NCBI GenBank assembly: GCA_035560005.1
Contig: DATMAN010000068.1
Location: 62,001 to 126,000 of the forward strand
Source: Burkholderiales bacterium
GTDB lineage: Bacteria; Pseudomonadota; Gammaproteobacteria; Burkholderiales; Eutrophovitaceae
Direction: 5' to 3'
DNA: 64,000 nucleotides
The notes beneath the pieces are model-generated. The model made no database searches and was not told the DNA's origin. It saw only the letters and a program-made list of their open reading frames with translations. Positions 50,727-59,717 of this stretch are shown in pieces. The translations under genes and the position numbers were made by a program. Within the stretch, counting starts at the first letter, position 1; every line of letters begins with the position of its first letter.

Positions 50727-51413
50727 TCAGCCGGCGGAGAACCGGTAGCCGGTGCCGCGCACCGTCTGGATGAGGCGGTCCAGGCGGGTGGGTTCAAGCG
50801 CCTTGCGCAGCCGGCGGATGTGCACGTCGACCGTACGCTCTTCGACGAACACGTGGTCGCCCCACACCTGGTCGAGCAACTGTGCTCTGGAGTACACGCG
50901 TTCGGGATGGGTCATGAGGAAGTGCAGAAGCCTGAATTCCGTGGGGCCAAGCTCGACCGGCTCGCCGTTTCCGCTCACCCGGTGGCTGGCAGGATCGAGC
51001 CGCAATCCGCCGATCTGCACCACGTCGTCGGTCATCTGCGGCGCCCGGCGCCGCAGTACGGCCTTGATCCGGGCATTGAGTTCGCGCGGAGAGAAAGGCT
51101 TGGTGATGTAATCGTCCGCGCCGGTCTCCAGGCCGTGCAGCTTGTCCGGCTCCTCGGAGCGGGCGGTGAGCATGATAATGGGCACGTTCTGGGTGCGTTT
51201 GTCGGCGCGCAGCCGTTTGGCCAGCTCGATGCCGCTGATTCCCGGCAGCATCCAGTCGAGCAGTACAAGGTCGGGCAGCGCGTTGAAAACCAGGTGAAGA
51301 GCTTGTTCTGCGTTGTCGGCGCGCAACGGCTGGTGTCCGGCCTGTCTGAGGTTGTAGGCGATCAGTTCCTGGATCGCTGGTTCGTCTTCGACCACGAGGA
51401 TGGTGGCTGGCAT
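50727..51413 (-). CDS. phoB: Phosphate-regulon response regulator PhoB
   Basis: 228-residue OmpR-type regulator. The receiver domain carries the phospho-acceptor aspartate in [13 protein letters not shown] and the switch lysine in [10 protein letters not shown]. The winged-helix domain includes [22 protein letters not shown] and [15 protein letters not shown]. It activates phosphate-starvation genes. A PHO box with correctly spaced -10 lies upstream, so it is probably autoactivated. phoU and pst genes are not in the window. Confidence 0.96.
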   Translation of the reverse strand: MPATILVVEDEPAIQELIAYNLRQAGHQPLRADNAEQALHLVFNALPDLVLLDWMLPGISGIELAKRLRADKRTQNVPIIMLTARSEEPDKLHGLETGADDYITKPFSPRELNARIKAVLRRRAPQMTDDVVQIGGLRLDPASHRVSGNGEPVELGPTEFRLLHFLMTHPERVYSRAQLLDQVWGDHVFVEERTVDVHIRRLRKALEPTRLDRLIQTVRGTGYRFSAG

Positions 51414-51443
51414 GAGCGAGCGGCTACGATGACGACGCTTGTA

Positions 51444-51477
51444 ATACTATGAACCAAATGTTACAGGCCGGTGACAG
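51444..51477 (-). promoter_or_regulatory. PHO box and -10 of phoB
   Basis: On the minus strand CTGTCAC (51477-51471), a CGGC spacer, CTGTAAC (51466-51460) and ATTT form a PHO box. TAGTAT (51449-51444) follows the second repeat after exactly ten bases, the spacing used in PhoB-activated promoters, where the box replaces the -35 element. Confidence 0.78.
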
Positions 51478-51575
51478 CGCGCCGCCGCCCAAGCGAGTGG
51501 TTTCATGCGGTCGGGCCCGCTATCATGCGGCAGCGGCCAGGCCGGCCGCCAGATCGCGTTAACCGGGTATTCCGA

Positions 51576-51998
51576 GTGGCAGGTCTCCAAAGCGGCGCCC
51601 CGCGCCCCACCCAGATCGTTCTTCACCAGCAATCGAAGGTTCTCGAGATTGCATTCGACGACGGGAAGGCGTTCAGGCTGCCCTGCGAGCTGCTGCGGGT
51701 GTATTCGCCTTCGGCCGAGGTGCGCGGTCATGGGCCGGGACAGGAGGTGCTGCAGACCGGCAAGCGCGAGGTCGGCATCAATGCGATCGAGCCGGTGGGC
51801 AACTATGCAATCCGCCTGGTGTTCAGCGACGGCCACGACAGCGGTCTGTACTCCTGGGACTACCTGTATTCTCTCGGCGAGAACCAGGAAACGCTCTGGA
51901 AGCAGTATCTCGAGCGCCTCGAAAAAGCGGGTGCCAGCCGCGATGCCGCCGCGCCTGCGCCCTCTCCCGGCGCGAAAACAGGCTGGAGAAAGCTTTGA
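51576..51998 (+). CDS. DUF971 (GBBH-like N-terminal) domain protein
   Basis: 140-residue protein with the DUF971 core: VLEIAFDDGKAFRLPCELLRVYSPSAEVRGHGPGQ, then EPVGNYAIRLVFSDGHDSGLYSWDYLY. Members share the N-terminal fold of gamma-butyrobetaine hydroxylase and may take part in Fe-S or ubiquinone-related processes. In betaproteobacteria the gene normally precedes ubiE, as here. The GTG at 51576 (VAGLQSGAP) gives the family N-terminus; an earlier start at 51471 would overlap the phoB PHO box. Confidence 0.85.
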   Translation: MAGLQSGAPRPTQIVLHQQSKVLEIAFDDGKAFRLPCELLRVYSPSAEVRGHGPGQEVLQTGKREVGINAIEPVGNYAIRLVFSDGHDSGLYSWDYLYSLGENQETLWKQYLERLEKAGASRDAAAPAPSPGAKTGWRKL

Positions 51999-52023
51999 GC
52001 GGCATTCGCCGGGCAAGCGCTAA

Positions 52024-52160
52024 CCGCGGAAGAAGCTGAGGACGCCGGCAAGAGGCGTGAAAGCATTTCGACGCGGTCGAATAGAAGGCACAGGATAAAC
52101 CCTCGCATTGTTGCGTAATGACTCGGCGGTTTCCTCTGTGCCTGCTGCGTCCTCTGCGGT
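52024..52160. repeat. Tandem 9-bp CCTCTGNG-type intergenic repeat
   Basis: Three consecutive nine-base units, TCCTCTGTG, CCTGCTGCG and TCCTCTGCG, occupy 52132-52158 just ahead of ubiE. GAGGACGC at 52038-52045 is an inverted match to GCGTCCTC at 52147-52154, so the spacer could fold on itself. No gene is visible in this 178-base gap. Confidence 0.55.
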
Positions 52161-52176
52161 GAGCGTTCAAGTTTCA

Positions 52177-52914
52177 ATGGACAAGAAAACGACAGACTTC
52201 GGGTTTCAGAAGGTGCCGGAGCAGGAGAAGGCAAGGAAAGTCGCCGGAGTTTTCTCCTCGGTGGCGAGGCGCTATGACGTGATGAATGATCTCATGTCGG
52301 CGGGCCTGCACCGGCTGTGGAAACGTTTCGCCGTCGACGTGTCCGGCGTGCGCGAAGGCAGCCGGGTACTGGATGTCGCGGGTGGCACCGGAGACCTGAC
52401 CGCGCTGCTCGCTGCGCGCGTCGGGCGCCAGGGCGCAGCGTGGTTGACCGATGTGAACGCCGACATGCTGGCGCTGGGGCGCGACCGGCTACTCGATCGG
52501 GGACACGCCGTTCCGGTGGTGCGATGCGATGGCGAGCGGTTGCCGTTCCCGGCCGGCTATTTCGATTGCGTGACGATCGCTTTCGGGCTGCGCAACATGA
52601 CTCACAAGGACAAGGCGCTGGCCGAAACGTATCGCGTGCTACGCCCTGGCGGCCGGCTGATCGTGCTCGAATTCTCCCGCGTCTGGAAGCCGCTCGGCTC
52701 GCTCTACGACGCGTATTCCTTCAACGTCCTGCCGGTCCTGGGCCGGCTCGTGGCCGGCGACGCCGACAGCTACCGCTATCTCGCGGAGTCCATCCGGATG
52801 CACCCCGACCAGGAAACGCTGAAGTCGTTGATGGAGGCGGCGGGCTACTCGCGCGTGGAGTACTTCAACCTGTCGGCCGGCGTGGCGGCGGTACACCGGG
52901 CCCTGAAGACCTGA
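52177..52914 (+). CDS. ubiE: Ubiquinone/menaquinone C-methyltransferase UbiE
   Basis: 245-residue SAM-dependent methyltransferase that methylates the benzoquinol ring in quinone synthesis. It opens with [18 protein letters not shown], has [18 protein letters not shown], the SAM motif [12 protein letters not shown] and [15 protein letters not shown]. The ATG at 52177 gives the family N-terminus. It heads a ubiE-ubiJ-ubiB operon with four- and eleven-base gaps. Confidence 0.97.
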   Translation: MDKKTTDFGFQKVPEQEKARKVAGVFSSVARRYDVMNDLMSAGLHRLWKRFAVDVSGVREGSRVLDVAGGTGDLTALLAARVGRQGAAWLTDVNADMLALGRDRLLDRGHAVPVVRCDGERLPFPAGYFDCVTIAFGLRNMTHKDKALAETYRVLRPGGRLIVLEFSRVWKPLGSLYDAYSFNVLPVLGRLVAGDADSYRYLAESIRMHPDQETLKSLMEAAGYSRVEYFNLSAGVAAVHRALKT

Positions 52915-52918
52915 GGGC

Positions 52919-53503
52919 ATGATGCTCGACGAAGCGTTTCTGGCGGTGGCCAACCACCTTCTGCGCAACGCCGAGTGGGCGCGGGCGCGTCTCGGAGCGC
53001 ATGCCGGCAAGCGCGTGTGCATTCGGGTGAGCCCGTTGTCCTTCCACTTCACGATCGACACCGATGGTCTGCTCGTCCCTCGCGCCGCCGAGGCGCCCAT
53101 CGATGCCACCCTGGAAGTGCCTGCAAGCCGGGTGCCGGCCTGGCTGGTGCAGCCCGATGCCGCAACGCGCGCGGCGAGAGTCAGCGGCGACGCCGATCTG
53201 GCCGAGGCCATCTCCTTCGTGGCGGCCAACCTGCGCTGGGATTTCGAGGAGGATCTGAGTCGCCTCGTGGGCGACGTCGCCGCGCATCGCATCGGCGAGG
53301 CGATCCGCTCCCTGGAGCGCTGGCGGCGCTCGGCTTCGGCGTCGGTGGCCGCCAATGTCGCCGAGTACCTCACCGAGGAGCGGGGCGTCCTGCCCACGCG
53401 GTTGCGCGCCGAAAGCTTCCTGCGGGAGGTCGACGATCTGCGCGACGCGGTGGAGCGGCTGGAAAAGCGTATTGCACAGCTGGAAAACGGCGATCAGCGT
53501 TAG
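52919..53503 (+). CDS. ubiJ: Ubiquinone biosynthesis accessory factor UbiJ
   Basis: 194-residue protein with an N-terminal SCP2 lipid-binding domain (about residues 15-115, [13 protein letters not shown] and [13 protein letters not shown]). A C-terminal helical tail ([21 protein letters not shown]) probably forms a coiled coil. UbiJ organises the soluble Ubi complex around hydrophobic intermediates. Two adjacent ATG codons (52919 and 52922) are possible starts. Position between ubiE and ubiB is diagnostic. Confidence 0.92.
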   Translation: MMLDEAFLAVANHLLRNAEWARARLGAHAGKRVCIRVSPLSFHFTIDTDGLLVPRAAEAPIDATLEVPASRVPAWLVQPDAATRAARVSGDADLAEAISFVAANLRWDFEEDLSRLVGDVAAHRIGEAIRSLERWRRSASASVAANVAEYLTEERGVLPTRLRAESFLREVDDLRDAVERLEKRIAQLENGDQR

Positions 53504-53514
53504 CCGCCGGCCCG

Positions 53515-55029
53515 ATGCGCCTGTTGAGAATCCTCGCCGTCGTCCTGCGCTTCGGGCTGGACGAGTTCATCCTCGGCCACGAGCGGGTGCGCGCGCTGCG
53601 CGTGCTCGTGAAATTCCTGCTCTTCTGGCGCCGGCTGGAGCGGCCGCGCGGCGAACGGCTGCGCCTGGCGCTCGAAGCCCTGGGACCGATCTTCGTCAAG
53701 TTCGGCCAGGTGCTCTCCACCCGGCGCGACCTCATCCCCGCGGACATCGCCGACGAGCTGGCGAGGCTGCAGGACCGCGTCCCGCCTTTCTCCTCCGAAC
53801 AGGTGCGAACCATCCTGGAGCGCAACTACGGGCGTCCGGTGCACGAGGTGTTCAAGCGCTTCGAGCCGGTCGCGGTGGCCAGCGCGTCGGTGGCGCAGGT
53901 CCATCTGGCCGAGCTGCCCGATGGCACCGAGGTGGCGGTGAAGATCCTGCGGCCGGGAATCGGGCGCGTCATCGTCGAGGACCTCAAGCTGCTCTACGTG
54001 GCGGCCGGCCTGGTGGAAAAGCTGTGGGTCGAAGGCAAGCGCCTGAAGCCGCGTGAGGTGGTGGCGGAGTTCGAACGGCATTTGAAGGAAGAACTGGACC
54101 TGCTGCGCGAGGCGGCCAATGCCAGCCAGTTGCGCCGCAATTTCGCCCAGTCGCCACTGCTGATGGTGCCCGAGATCCACTGGGACTATTGTTCCTCGGA
54201 AGTGATGGTGATGCAGCGCATGGTGGGTACGCCGATCAGCCAGATCGCGCGGCTCCAGCAGCAGGGCATCGACCTGAAACGGCTTTCGCGGGCCGGCGTC
54301 GAGATCTTCTTCACTCAGGTGTTCCGCGACGGTTTCTTCCACGCCGACATGCACCCGGGCAACATCCTGGTGGCGGCCGATGGCCGCTATATCGCCCTCG
54401 ATTTCGGCATCATGGGCACCCTCACCGAAGTGGACAAGAACTACCTGGCGCAGAATTTCATCGCCTTTTTCAGGCGCGACTACCGCGGCGTGGCCCAGGC
54501 CCACGTGGACGCGGGCTGGGTACCGGCCGACACCCGCGTCGAAGAATTCGAATCCGCGATCCGGGCGGTGTGCGAACCGATCTTCGACAAGCCACTCAAG
54601 GAGATCTCGTTCGGCAAGTTGCTGCTGCGGCTGTTTCAGACCGCGCGCCAGTTCAACGTCGAAGTGCAGCCGCAGCTTGTCATGCTGCAGAAGACGCTGC
54701 TCAATATCGAGGGGCTGGGGCGCGAGCTGGACCCGGACCTCGACTTGTGGAAGACCGCCAAGCCCTACCTCGAGCGCTGGATGTCGGAACAGATCGGCTG
54801 GCGCGCGCTCTTTCAGAACCTGCGCAAGGAAGCCGCGCAGTGGGCCGCCCTGCTGCCACAGATCCCGCGCCTGGCGCATCGCGCGCTCGCCCGACAGCAG
54901 CCCGATCCGGCCTACGCCGCACTCGAAGCGCTGATCGCTGCGCACCAGCGCGAGAGCCGGCTGCTCGCGGTGGTCGCCGCACTGCTCGCCGTGCTCGCCG
55001 GCGGCCTCGTCGCGCTGCTGCTGCGCTGA
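53515..55029 (+). CDS. ubiB: Ubiquinone biosynthesis kinase-like ATPase UbiB
   Basis: 504-residue atypical kinase of the ABC1/ADCK family. The family-specific [14 protein letters not shown] motif is near residue 62. The Ala-rich loop ([10 protein letters not shown]), the VAVKILRPG lysine, HADMHPGN catalytic loop and ALDFGIMG metal loop follow. Two C-terminal hydrophobic helices (about 478-503) anchor it to the inner membrane. It supports ubiquinone synthesis, probably by extracting lipid intermediates. The gene ends 25 bases before a PHO box. Confidence 0.96.
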   Translation: MRLLRILAVVLRFGLDEFILGHERVRALRVLVKFLLFWRRLERPRGERLRLALEALGPIFVKFGQVLSTRRDLIPADIADELARLQDRVPPFSSEQVRTILERNYGRPVHEVFKRFEPVAVASASVAQVHLAELPDGTEVAVKILRPGIGRVIVEDLKLLYVAAGLVEKLWVEGKRLKPREVVAEFERHLKEELDLLREAANASQLRRNFAQSPLLMVPEIHWDYCSSEVMVMQRMVGTPISQIARLQQQGIDLKRLSRAGVEIFFTQVFRDGFFHADMHPGNILVAADGRYIALDFGIMGTLTEVDKNYLAQNFIAFFRRDYRGVAQAHVDAGWVPADTRVEEFESAIRAVCEPIFDKPLKEISFGKLLLRLFQTARQFNVEVQPQLVMLQKTLLNIEGLGRELDPDLDLWKTAKPYLERWMSEQIGWRALFQNLRKEAAQWAALLPQIPRLAHRALARQQPDPAYAALEALIAAHQRESRLLAVVAALLAVLAGGLVALLLR

Positions 55030-55053
55030 CTCTTCGCCCCGGCACTGTGTGAC

Positions 55054-55087
55054 GTTTCATAAAACCGTCACAGTGTGCCGCCAGAAT
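55054..55087 (+). promoter_or_regulatory. PHO box and -10 of the phosphate porin gene
   Basis: GTTTCAT (55054-55060), AAAA and CCGTCAC (55065-55071) make a PHO box that matches the CTGTCATAAAACTGTCACA pattern at 16 of 19 positions. CAGAAT (55082-55087) follows after ten bases, the same spacing as at phoB. TGTGACG/CGTCACA also forms an inverted repeat over the site. Confidence 0.75.
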
Positions 55088-55186
55088 TCGCACCCGTCGA
55101 CGCGCTGCCGCGGCCCGGCAGAGCACGTTCGTTACACGGTCGCGGGCACCGCGACCGGCAACCTGTCCTTCAAAACGGGAGAAAAC

Positions 55187-56641
55187 ATGGCAGTCCACCT
55201 CACCAAAGCCAGGCGGCTCGCGTTCGCGGCATCGATCGCAGCCGCCTTCGCGGCCGCCACTCCGGCGCTGTCCGCCGACATGGAAACGATCCTGGAGAAG
55301 ATGCACGAGAAGGGTTTGCTCACGGACGAGGAATATCAGGAGATGCGCTCGCAAGCCCGTGAGCAGCGGCGCAGGGAAGCGCTGGAAAAGGCAACGGCGG
55401 AAGAAAAGGCCGCGAAGGCCAAGGAAGAAGAGCCCTCGACGCTGAAGGGACGTTTCCGCGACAACTTCGTCTTCGAGTCGGGCGACAAGCAGCACTCGAT
55501 CAGCGTACAGGGGCGGATCCACGCCGACTTCCGCAAGTTCGACATCGATTCGACGAACGCCAACACCGCCGACACGTTCGACATTCGTCGGGCCTATCTC
55601 GGCGTGACCGGAAAGCTCTACGGGGACTGGACGTTCGAGGTGACCGGGGACCTCGCCTCCGACTCGCTGGAGTACGCCTGGGTCAACTACAAGCAGTCGG
55701 ATCTCTTCCAGTACAGGATCGGCGCGCTCAAGATGCCGTTCAGCTACGAGGAGTTGACCAGTTCGCGCCTGATCGACTTTCAGGAGCGCTCGCTCGTCAA
55801 CGCTCTGGCCCCGGGCAAGGAGCAGGGGCTCATGATTCACGGCGCGCCGACCAAGTGGATGAGCTATGCGGTGGCGATGTCCAACGGCAATGGCAAGGAG
55901 GGCGACGAGACGAACGCAGTGGTCGACGACAAGGACATCCTGGGCCGCATTGCGATGAATTTTGCCACGCCCGCCGGGATCGCCGATACGGTGCTGCACT
56001 TGGGCCTGAACTATTCGACCGGTACGATTCCAGAGGGAGCGATCTTTGCCGGCGGTCCCCGGACCGAGGGCCGTGGTCTCGCCCATCTGACCGCCATTCC
56101 GGCATTCGACACGATCTCCAACGAAGTCGACCGCGAGCGCACCGGCCTCGAAGGTATCCTCGCTTGGGGTCCGTTGAAGCTGCAGGCGGAGTGGGTCGAA
56201 GCGAACTGGTCGGGCACCGCCGTCGGCGGGATCGATTTCGACCGCAGCATCGACGCCTACTACGCGGCGATTTCCTGGCTGATCAGCGGCGAGAAATACG
56301 CGGACTTCTACAGCCCGAACGGCAGCCGCAACCTCAAACCCGCCCGGCCGTTCAAGAAGGGGGCTGACGGCTGGGGTGCCTGGGAACTGGGCCTGCGCCT
56401 GAGCCGCTTCGACGCAGCCGACTTCCAGCAAGGGCCTGCCGGCGCGGCTGCCGGGGCGATTGCCGCGAGCGCCAACGCCAAGACCGACGCCATGACCCTC
56501 GGCCTGAAGTGGATCCCGAACACCAACACCCGGGTCTATCTGAACTACGTGGTCAGCGAGTTCGACCGGCCCATCGCGATCGCCGGCGGCACCGCGGACG
56601 AGGAAAAGGCGATCACGTTGCGCAGCGCCGTGTTCTTCTAG
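55187..56641 (+). CDS. Phosphate-selective porin (OprO/OprP family)
   Basis: 484-residue outer-membrane porin. A signal peptide (about 31 residues, ending near ALSA) is followed by a short charged coiled coil (METILEKMHEKGLLTDEEYQEM to about residue 80). The barrel then begins with FVFESGDKQHSISVQGRIHADFR and includes FDIRRAYLGVTGKLYGDW and the IGALKMPFSYEELTSS loop typical of OprP. It ends in an aromatic residue. A PHO box upstream and phoBR nearby support phosphate or polyphosphate uptake. A GGGAGA ribosome-binding site precedes the ATG. Confidence 0.9.
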   Translation: MAVHLTKARRLAFAASIAAAFAAATPALSADMETILEKMHEKGLLTDEEYQEMRSQAREQRRREALEKATAEEKAAKAKEEEPSTLKGRFRDNFVFESGDKQHSISVQGRIHADFRKFDIDSTNANTADTFDIRRAYLGVTGKLYGDWTFEVTGDLASDSLEYAWVNYKQSDLFQYRIGALKMPFSYEELTSSRLIDFQERSLVNALAPGKEQGLMIHGAPTKWMSYAVAMSNGNGKEGDETNAVVDDKDILGRIAMNFATPAGIADTVLHLGLNYSTGTIPEGAIFAGGPRTEGRGLAHLTAIPAFDTISNEVDRERTGLEGILAWGPLKLQAEWVEANWSGTAVGGIDFDRSIDAYYAAISWLISGEKYADFYSPNGSRNLKPARPFKKGADGWGAWELGLRLSRFDAADFQQGPAGAAAGAIAASANAKTDAMTLGLKWIPNTNTRVYLNYVVSEFDRPIAIAGGTADEEKAITLRSAVFF

Positions 56642-56801
56642 CCTTTCGGCGGGCTCTACAGTCCCGACGGTCTCTGCTGTCCTGAGCTAGCTCGAGCCTT
56701 CGGCCGCGCGCCTCGCCCTCTTGGACGAACGCCCGCGGCCGCTTCTTTTCATTCCCCGGCCGGGAGGCCGTATCATTGCGGCTTCGCGGCATGTCCCGGG
56801 A

Positions 56802-57887
56802 ATGGCGCTTCTAGAGATTCGCAACGTCACGCGGCGCTTCGGCGAGTTCACCGCAGTGGACGATGTCAGCCTCAGCATCGAGGCCGGCGAATTCTTCACG
56901 CTGCTGGGGCCCTCGGGCTGCGGCAAGACCACGCTGCTGCGCCTGATCGCCGGTTTCGACGCGCCGGATGCGGGCACCATCGTGCTCGACGGCCGCGACA
57001 TGACCGGTATTCCTCCCGAGGGACGGAACATCCACACCGTCTTCCAGAGCTACGCGCTGTTTCCGCACATGACCGTGGCCGAGAACATCGCCTTCCCCCT
57101 GAAAATGGCCAAGGTCGCGCCCGCGCAGATCGAACGGCGGGTGGAGGAGGCGCTGGAGGACGTGCGGCTGACCGGCATGGGCCGGCGCTATCCGAACGAG
57201 CTGTCCGGCGGCCAGAAGCAACGGGTGGCAGTGGCGCGGGCGCTCATCAACCGGCCGAAGCTCCTGCTGCTCGACGAACCGCTGGCCGCGCTGGACGCCA
57301 AGCTCAAGGAGAGCGTGCAGCTCGAGCTGATCGGCCTGCAGCGCGAAATCGGCATCACCTTCGTCTACGTGACCCACGATCAGAGCGAAGCGCTGGCGCT
57401 CGCGCACCGCATCGCGGTCATGAACCGCGGGCGCGTCGAACAAGTCGACGAGCCGTCGAAACTCTACGGCTTTCCGAAGAACCGGTTCGTGGCCGACTTC
57501 ATCGGACAGTGCAATCTGCTGGAAGGCGAGATCAAGTCGGTCAACGGTGCGCGCATGACGGTCGCACTGAAAGGCGTCGGCGAGGTGCAGGCGCTCAATC
57601 CGGAGCACGACGTCGCCGGTACCACGGGCGTGCTGGCGCTGCGCCCGGAGAAAGTCGCGATCGCCCGCGAGTTGCGGGAAGAGCCGGACTTCAACCGCTT
57701 TTCCGGCCGGGTGTTCGATTTCCTGTATCTGGGCGACGTCACCGTCTACATCGTGGAGCTGCCCGCCGGCGGGCGCATCGAGGCGCTGCTGCCCAATTCG
57801 ACCGCCGGTCGTGCACGCTTCTTCGAGCCGGGCGACCAGGTGCAGGTCGGCTGGCGCCACGACGCCGGCCACTTTCTCAACGATTGA
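56802..57887 (+). CDS. potG: Polyamine-type ABC transporter ATP-binding protein (PotA/PotG-like)
   Basis: 361-residue ABC ATPase with Walker A GPSGCGKTT near residue 38, signature LSGGQKQRVAVARAL near 131 and Walker B LLLLDEPLAALD near 153. A C-terminal TOBE regulatory domain runs from about 240 to 360. The ATG at 56802 (MALLEIRNVTRRFG) gives a normal N-terminus. TATCAT at 56771 is a possible -10 box. It leads an ATPase-permease-permease-binding-protein cluster like potGHI. Spermidine or putrescine is the likely cargo by family. The 160-base gap before it holds one GAGCTAGCTC palindrome (56684-56693) of unknown meaning. Confidence 0.87.
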   Translation: MALLEIRNVTRRFGEFTAVDDVSLSIEAGEFFTLLGPSGCGKTTLLRLIAGFDAPDAGTIVLDGRDMTGIPPEGRNIHTVFQSYALFPHMTVAENIAFPLKMAKVAPAQIERRVEEALEDVRLTGMGRRYPNELSGGQKQRVAVARALINRPKLLLLDEPLAALDAKLKESVQLELIGLQREIGITFVYVTHDQSEALALAHRIAVMNRGRVEQVDEPSKLYGFPKNRFVADFIGQCNLLEGEIKSVNGARMTVALKGVGEVQALNPEHDVAGTTGVLALRPEKVAIARELREEPDFNRFSGRVFDFLYLGDVTVYIVELPAGGRIEALLPNSTAGRARFFEPGDQVQVGWRHDAGHFLND

Positions 57888-57999
57888 CAGCGGCATGAAC
57901 CAGAGAGGCACGGACGCGCGCAGAACTGAAGATCAAACAGTCTTGCGCCTTCCGATCCAAGTTTCTGCGCTCCTGGGGTAAGGCCGCATCCATAGAACC

Positions 58000-58881
58000 A
58001 TGGGCAAGCGCTGGCACAAGTGGCTGATCGGCGGGCCGCCGCTGTTGTACCTGACGGTCTTCTTCGCCATCCCCACGCTGATCATGCTGGTGGCTTCGTT
58101 CCGCCACCCGGGAGAATTCGGGGGCCTGGCACCGATTCTCACCGAAGACGAGGCGGGCCGGCGTCTCGATCTGACGACCGAGAACTACGTCCGCTTCTTT
58201 TCCGATCTGCTCTACGCGCAGCTGTTCCTGAAGTCGCTTTGGTATGCGCTGGTCACCACGCTGCTGTGCCTGCTCGTCGCCTACCCGCTCGCGCTTTTGA
58301 TCGCGCGCAGCCCGAAACGCTACCGGGACGTACTGCTGCTGCTGGTGATTCTGCCGTTCTGGAGCAACTTCCTGATCCGGGTCTATGCCTGGATCATCAT
58401 CCTGGGACCCCAGTCCGTGTTTCTCGGCGCGTTCAATGACCTGATCGGCCTGGCCGGGCTCGCGCCGGTGCAGGTACTCTACACGCCCGCCGCCGTAGTG
58501 ATCGGCCTGGTCTATGTGCATCTGCCGTTCATGGTGCTGCCGCTCTACGCCAACCTGGAGAAGCACGATCCGGCGCTGCTCGACGCCGCCCAGGACCTCG
58601 GGGCCAATGCCTGGAATCGGTTCTGGCGGGTCACGTTTCCGCTGTCCCTGCCCGGGGTCTACGCCGGCGGCGCGCTGGTATTCATTCCCGCATTCGGAAT
58701 TTTCGCCATTCCCGACATCCTCGGGGGCACCGGAGGCACGATGATCGGAAACGTCATCAAGCAGCAGTTTCTCGACTCCCGCGACTGGCCGTTCGGGAGC
58801 GTGCTTTCCATGGTGCTCACGGTGGTCGCCGTCGCGCTGGCGGGGCTCGCCGCCTGGTTTGCACGGAGGTCTCGGCTGTGA
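58000..58881 (+). CDS. potH: Polyamine-type ABC transporter permease 1 (PotB/PotH-like)
   Basis: 293-residue inner-membrane permease with six helices and the EAA-type loop DAAQDLGANAWNRFWRVTFPLSLPG near residue 200. The PFWSNFLIRVYAW and IFAIPDILGG segments are usual for PotB/PotH. It begins 112 bases after the ATPase gene; that spacer shows no feature. Its TGA overlaps the GTG of the next permease. Confidence 0.9.
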   Translation: MGKRWHKWLIGGPPLLYLTVFFAIPTLIMLVASFRHPGEFGGLAPILTEDEAGRRLDLTTENYVRFFSDLLYAQLFLKSLWYALVTTLLCLLVAYPLALLIARSPKRYRDVLLLLVILPFWSNFLIRVYAWIIILGPQSVFLGAFNDLIGLAGLAPVQVLYTPAAVVIGLVYVHLPFMVLPLYANLEKHDPALLDAAQDLGANAWNRFWRVTFPLSLPGVYAGGALVFIPAFGIFAIPDILGGTGGTMIGNVIKQQFLDSRDWPFGSVLSMVLTVVAVALAGLAAWFARRSRL

Positions 58882-59648
58882 GGCGCCCGGCGTGGTTGTG
58901 GGCGCTGGCGCTCGCGGCCTATGCGTTCCTGTACGCGCCGCTGCTCGTCGTGGTCGTGTACTCGTTCAACGACTCGACGATGAACGCGCAGTGGATCGGC
59001 TTCACGCTGGACTGGTACCGCAAACTGTTCCGCAACGAGGAGATGCTCACCGCCGCATGGAACTCGCTGCTGATCGGCGTGGTCTCCAGCGCCGTTGCCA
59101 CGGTGCTGGGCACGATGGCCGGCTACGCGATGTACCGCTTCAGGCTGCGCCTGCTGCCGCTGATGGTCGTAGCGCCCATCGCCATTCCCGAGATCCTGAT
59201 GGGTGTCTCGCTGCTGATTTTCTTCGTCATGATCGATCTGACGCTAGGCATGGTGTCGATCATGCTCGCCCATATCGCCTTTTGCATCGGTTTCGTCGCC
59301 ATCGTCGTGCGCGCCAGGCTGGCCGGACTCGACGACAGCCTGACGGAGGCGGCGCGCGATCTCGGCGCCACGCCTTGGCAGGCTTTCAGGCTGGTGACCC
59401 TGCCTCTGATCATGCCCGGTGTCGTCGCCGGCGCGCTGATGGCGTTCACGCTGTCGATCGACGATTTCGTGATCACGTTCTTTACCGCGGGGCCGGACTC
59501 CAAGACCCTGCCGCTGGTCATCTACACGATGGTCAAGATCACGGTCACCCCGGAAGTGAACGCGGTGTCCACGCTGCTCATGCTGGTCACATTGGCGCTG
59601 ATCCTGATCGCTTCCCGCCTGTCGCCCGGCAGCCTGAAGGCACGATAG
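58878..59648 (+). CDS. potI: Polyamine-type ABC transporter permease 2 (PotC/PotI-like)
   Basis: 256-residue permease with six helices, FNDSTMNAQWIGFTLDWYRKLF after the first helix and EAARDLGATPWQAFRLVTLPLI as the ATPase-contact loop near residue 160. SIDDFVITFFTAGP is a PotC/PotI hallmark. The GTG start overlaps the preceding stop (GTGA). Confidence 0.9.
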   Translation: MRRPAWLWALALAAYAFLYAPLLVVVVYSFNDSTMNAQWIGFTLDWYRKLFRNEEMLTAAWNSLLIGVVSSAVATVLGTMAGYAMYRFRLRLLPLMVVAPIAIPEILMGVSLLIFFVMIDLTLGMVSIMLAHIAFCIGFVAIVVRARLAGLDDSLTEAARDLGATPWQAFRLVTLPLIMPGVVAGALMAFTLSIDDFVITFFTAGPDSKTLPLVIYTMVKITVTPEVNAVSTLLMLVTLALILIASRLSPGSLKAR

Positions 59649-59717
59649 GGGCTCGCGTTGTTTTCCCGCCCCGCTTTGCCCTATTCTTCTGCGCTCTCAT
59701 CGAAGGGAGACACGATC

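Noticed and set aside
56684-56693. GAGCTAGCTC palindrome before potG
   Set aside because: Ten-base palindromes arise by chance, and it has no second copy or linked promoter.
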